Positions 62,169 to 64,000 of a stretch of DNA of 64,000 nt are shown one piece after another. The position numbers were made by a program, and so were the translations under genes. Within the stretch, counting starts at the first letter, position 1, and every line of letters starts with the position of its first letter. Under the pieces are notes generated by a model, which saw nothing but the letters and a program-made list of their open reading frames with translations, searched no databases and was not told the DNA's origin. The DNA is taken from contig NZ_JAALCR010000009.1 in the NCBI RefSeq assembly GCF_011065895.1, positions 1 through 64,000 of the forward strand, in the 5' to 3' direction. Origin of the DNA: Paludisphaera rhizosphaerae. Its GTDB lineage: Bacteria > Planctomycetota > Planctomycetia > Isosphaerales > Isosphaeraceae.

Positions 62169-62489
62169 ATGATGGCCAGAATTTCGAGTTGGCTGACCAT
62201 CGTGATGCTCGTCTTCATCGTGGCGATCGTCCTCACTCCTCGCTGGCAGAGGGATCGTCTCTCCTGCCACACCTGCCGGGCACGGAAGGACGTCCAGACG
62301 ACGTGGTTCCTGTTCTGGCCGATCTCACGGGAGGAGATGGTCCGCTACGCTGGTCGGCCGAATATCGGCCACGAGCACGCCTGGTGGCGTTATTCCTATG
62401 TTCACGGCGACGGCTTCCCAACGTGCGGCGTTGTTCGAGGGGTCGCCTGCAACGTCGATCGTTACGCTGACGGGACTGTCATGCCCTGA
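62169..62489 (+). CDS. Small membrane-anchored protein, unknown
   Basis: This is a 106-residue protein from the first of two adjacent ATGs (62169, 62172). One N-terminal helix (WLTIVMLVFIVAIVLTP) is followed by RLSCHTCRARKDVQTTW with a C-x2-C pair, and two more Cys near the end (FPTCGVVRGVACN). Family unknown; similar short proteins with a CHTC motif occur in planctomycetes. The promoter is not evident. Confidence 0.55.
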   Translation: MMARISSWLTIVMLVFIVAIVLTPRWQRDRLSCHTCRARKDVQTTWFLFWPISREEMVRYAGRPNIGHEHAWWRYSYVHGDGFPTCGVVRGVACNVDRYADGTVMP

Positions 62490-62532
62490 ACTCGATGCGG
62501 GTGACTGAACCCGCACCCTTCGGAGGGAACCG

Positions 62533-63180
62533 ATGTCCAAACTACGCGTCCAGAGCTTCGCGACGTCCCTCGACGGCTTCAGCGCCGGGCCGAATCAGAG
62601 CCTGGAGAATCCGCTTGGCGTGGGCGGGTTCGAGTTGATGGAGTGGTTCTTCCCGACGCGGGTCTGGAGGACGATGCACGGTCAGGGCGACGGCGAGACG
62701 GGCGTCGACGACCGGATGGCGGCGAAGGGGTTCGAGAACTTCGGCGCCTGGATTCTGGGGCGGAACATGTTCGGCCCGATCCGGGGGCCCTGGCCCGACG
62801 AGAACTGGAAGGGCTGGTGGGGCGACGAGCCGCCCTATCACGTCCCCGTCTTCGTGCTGACGAATCACCCTCGCCCGACTCTGGAGATGGCCGGCGGGAC
62901 GGTCTTCCACTTCGTCACCGAGGGCATCCACGAGGCGCTGAGGCGAGCGAAGGAAGCCGCCGGCGGTCGCGACGTCCGCCTCGGCGGCGGGGTCGCAACC
63001 ATCCGGCAGTATCTTCAAGCGGGGCTCGTCGACGACCTGCATCTCGCCGTTCGGCCGGTCCTGCTGGGCTCGGGCGAGAACCTGATGGCCGGGCTCGACC
63101 TGAAGGCCCTGGGATACCGGTGCGTCGAGAGCGTCGCCGGCGAACGGGCGAACCACGTCTTCCTCAGCAAGAGCGCGTGA
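62533..63180 (+). CDS. Dihydrofolate-reductase-like (RibD C-terminal family) protein
   Basis: This is a 215-residue protein of the RibD-C/YyaP group. MSKLRVQSFATSLDGFSAGP is the typical start, with SLDG. GFENFGAWILGRNMFGPIRG and VFVLTNHPRP follow, then VRLGGGVATIRQYLQAGLVD and DLHLAVRPVLLGSGENLM. These proteins bind NADPH and reduce unknown pterin-like or other substrates. GGAGG lies about six bases before the ATG. It is convergent with the DoxX gene. Confidence 0.88.
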   Translation: MSKLRVQSFATSLDGFSAGPNQSLENPLGVGGFELMEWFFPTRVWRTMHGQGDGETGVDDRMAAKGFENFGAWILGRNMFGPIRGPWPDENWKGWWGDEPPYHVPVFVLTNHPRPTLEMAGGTVFHFVTEGIHEALRRAKEAAGGRDVRLGGGVATIRQYLQAGLVDDLHLAVRPVLLGSGENLMAGLDLKALGYRCVESVAGERANHVFLSKSA

Positions 63181-63186
63181 CGGCGC

Positions 63187-63597
63187 TCAGGCGGCAGCCT
63201 CCAGGATCGTCGCCGGCGTGGTCGAGACGATCGACAGCCTGCGGCTCGCCGGCCGGAGAGCCCACGAGGCGGCGACGATCCCCAGGATGACGAGCGGCGT
63301 GATCACCTTGGCCGTCGGATGGCCGACCGCGGCGTGGGACGCGGCCGCGCTGGTCATGTTGAAGGCCATCCCGGCGTAGGCCCATTCCTTCAACAGCGGA
63401 CAGCGAGGAGCGAGCACGACCAGCGCCCCCAGGATCTTCCAGACGCCCAGGATCGTGGCGAAGTAGGCGGGGTAGCCCAGTTCGGTGATCCCCAGCACCG
63501 CGGGCGCGGCGCCGATGGACTGCATCACGCCTCCCGACAGGAAGACGAAGGCGGTGAGGACCGTGGCGACCCAGTAAGCGATCCCTCGCGGATTCAT
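63187..63597 (-). CDS. DoxX-family membrane protein
   Basis: This is a 136-residue protein with four predicted helices: IAYWVATVLTAFVFLSGGVM, YFATILGVWKILGALVVLAP, WAYAGMAFNMTSAAASHAAV and VITPLVILGIVAASWAL. ELGYPAYFATILGVWKILGA is the DoxX-like signature. The ATG at 63597 has GGAGG upstream (AGGAGGTTCTC). It lies 33 bases downstream of the SRPBCC gene on the same strand, a common pairing. The function is unknown; relatives take part in quinone- or thiosulfate-linked redox. Confidence 0.85.
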   Translation of the reverse strand: MNPRGIAYWVATVLTAFVFLSGGVMQSIGAAPAVLGITELGYPAYFATILGVWKILGALVVLAPRCPLLKEWAYAGMAFNMTSAAASHAAVGHPTAKVITPLVILGIVAASWALRPASRRLSIVSTTPATILEAAA

Positions 63598-63629
63598 GAG
63601 AACCTCCTGATTCTTGGAAATATTGCGGC

Positions 63630-64000
63630 TCAGCCCAACTCGGCCGCGACGCGTTCGAGGCCGTCGACGAACTTCGGCCAGCCGTAGCCCGCGCCCTTGT
63701 AGAAGCCGTCGTCCTCGGCGCGGAAGCCTGCGTGTTCCATCCTCACGAGGGTGCCGCCCACGGCGGGCTCCAGCGTCCAGGTGACGACGGTGTCCAGGCC
63801 GTCGGCGGCCTCCTCGCCCGAGGACCGCCAGCGGTAGGAGAGCTTTTTCAGAGGCTCGACGGTCAGCACCTCGCAGTCCGTCACGCCGTTCCACTGGGGA
63901 CGCGGCTCGGCTCGGAAGTTGAAGCGATGGCCCGGGACCGGCTGGAAGTCGTTCGCCATGAGCCAACGCTCGATGAGAGGGCCCTCGGTGAGCGCCCGCC
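63630..64000 (-). CDS. SRPBCC (AHSA1-like) protein, 5' end outside window
   Basis: The frame runs off the window edge. It reads RALTEGPLIERWLMANDFQP in the last bases before 63959, then GHRFNFRAEPRPQWNG, LSYRWRSSGEEAADGLDT and GTLVRMEHAGF. This is the Activator of Hsp90 ATPase homologue 1-like branch of the SRPBCC fold, which binds hydrophobic ligands. Internal ATG 63959 is not the true start because the upstream residues fit the family. It is probably co-transcribed with the DoxX gene and often also with an ArsR regulator beyond the window. Confidence 0.85.
   Translation of the reverse strand, partial: RALTEGPLIERWLMANDFQPVPGHRFNFRAEPRPQWNGVTDCEVLTVEPLKKLSYRWRSSGEEAADGLDTVVTWTLEPAVGGTLVRMEHAGFRAEDDGFYKGAGYGWPKFVDGLERVAAELG

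Overview
The window comes from a GC-rich chromosome of the phylum Planctomycetota, most likely family Isosphaeraceae. This is inferred from the serine/threonine kinase fused to a STAND ATPase and a sulfatase-modifying-factor domain, the style of the IS481, IS630 and IS701 remnants, the Ycf35/Ycf46-type cassette and the codon bias. No 16S gene is present, so the placement is an inference.

Layout. 1-7.3 kb: remains of a mobile replication module (ParB-like protein, IS481 remnant, Toprim/DUF3987 primase, family A DNA polymerase with a TubC-like N-terminus). 7.3-8.8 kb: a 126-bp MITE with 8-bp target duplications and a frameshifted IS630 element. 8.8-22.2 kb: an AraC/YqhC-type regulator, an RND efflux pair, and a redox operon (two zinc alcohol dehydrogenases, a cyclophilin-like lipoprotein, SDR, aldo/keto reductase, tautomerase, cupin, a third dehydrogenase and a broken fourth). 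22.2-24.7 kb: transposase graveyard. 24.8-36.7 kb: a complete type I-C CRISPR-Cas locus (cas3 - small ORF - cas5 - cas8c - cas7 - cas4 - cas1 - cas2) and an array of 52 identical repeats. 37.0-40.8 kb: a five-gene leftward cassette (DUF1257, DUF2997, Ycf46-like AAA ATPase, helical protein, small protein). 41.4 kb: tRNA-Ser(GGA). 41.9-50.8 kb: CBS-NhaA antiporter fusion, a second RND pair, ArsR regulator, rhodanese, a small Cys-containing membrane peptide and a DUF1264 protein. 51-64 kb: two large glycosyltransferases, the giant kinase, a GH97 glycosidase, a RibD-type reductase, a DoxX protein and a partial SRPBCC protein.

The most interesting element lies between cas3 and cas5. On the minus strand, a degenerate CRISPR repeat (27115-27142) keeps the GTGGATTGAAAC handle and a hairpin. 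It is followed by a spacer-length segment that ends at a perfect 11-bp hairpin. The first 17 bases of this pseudo-spacer match a site about 115 bp away (27231-27247), just upstream of the small ORF and cas5. The match is preceded by a TTC PAM and has mismatches only at positions 6 and 12, the positions Cascade ignores. This has the architecture of a Cas-regulating RNA (CreR) or of the antitoxin half of a CreTA module, here in a type I-C locus.

Two regulons can also be read from the DNA. A gapless 62-bp similarity with 21-bp-spaced half-sites links the AraC/RND intergenic region to the promoter of the redox operon. A conserved promoter/operator (TGACTAATCAAC...GCATAT) is shared by the second RND operon and the DUF1264 gene, and a related core sits at the arsR promoter.
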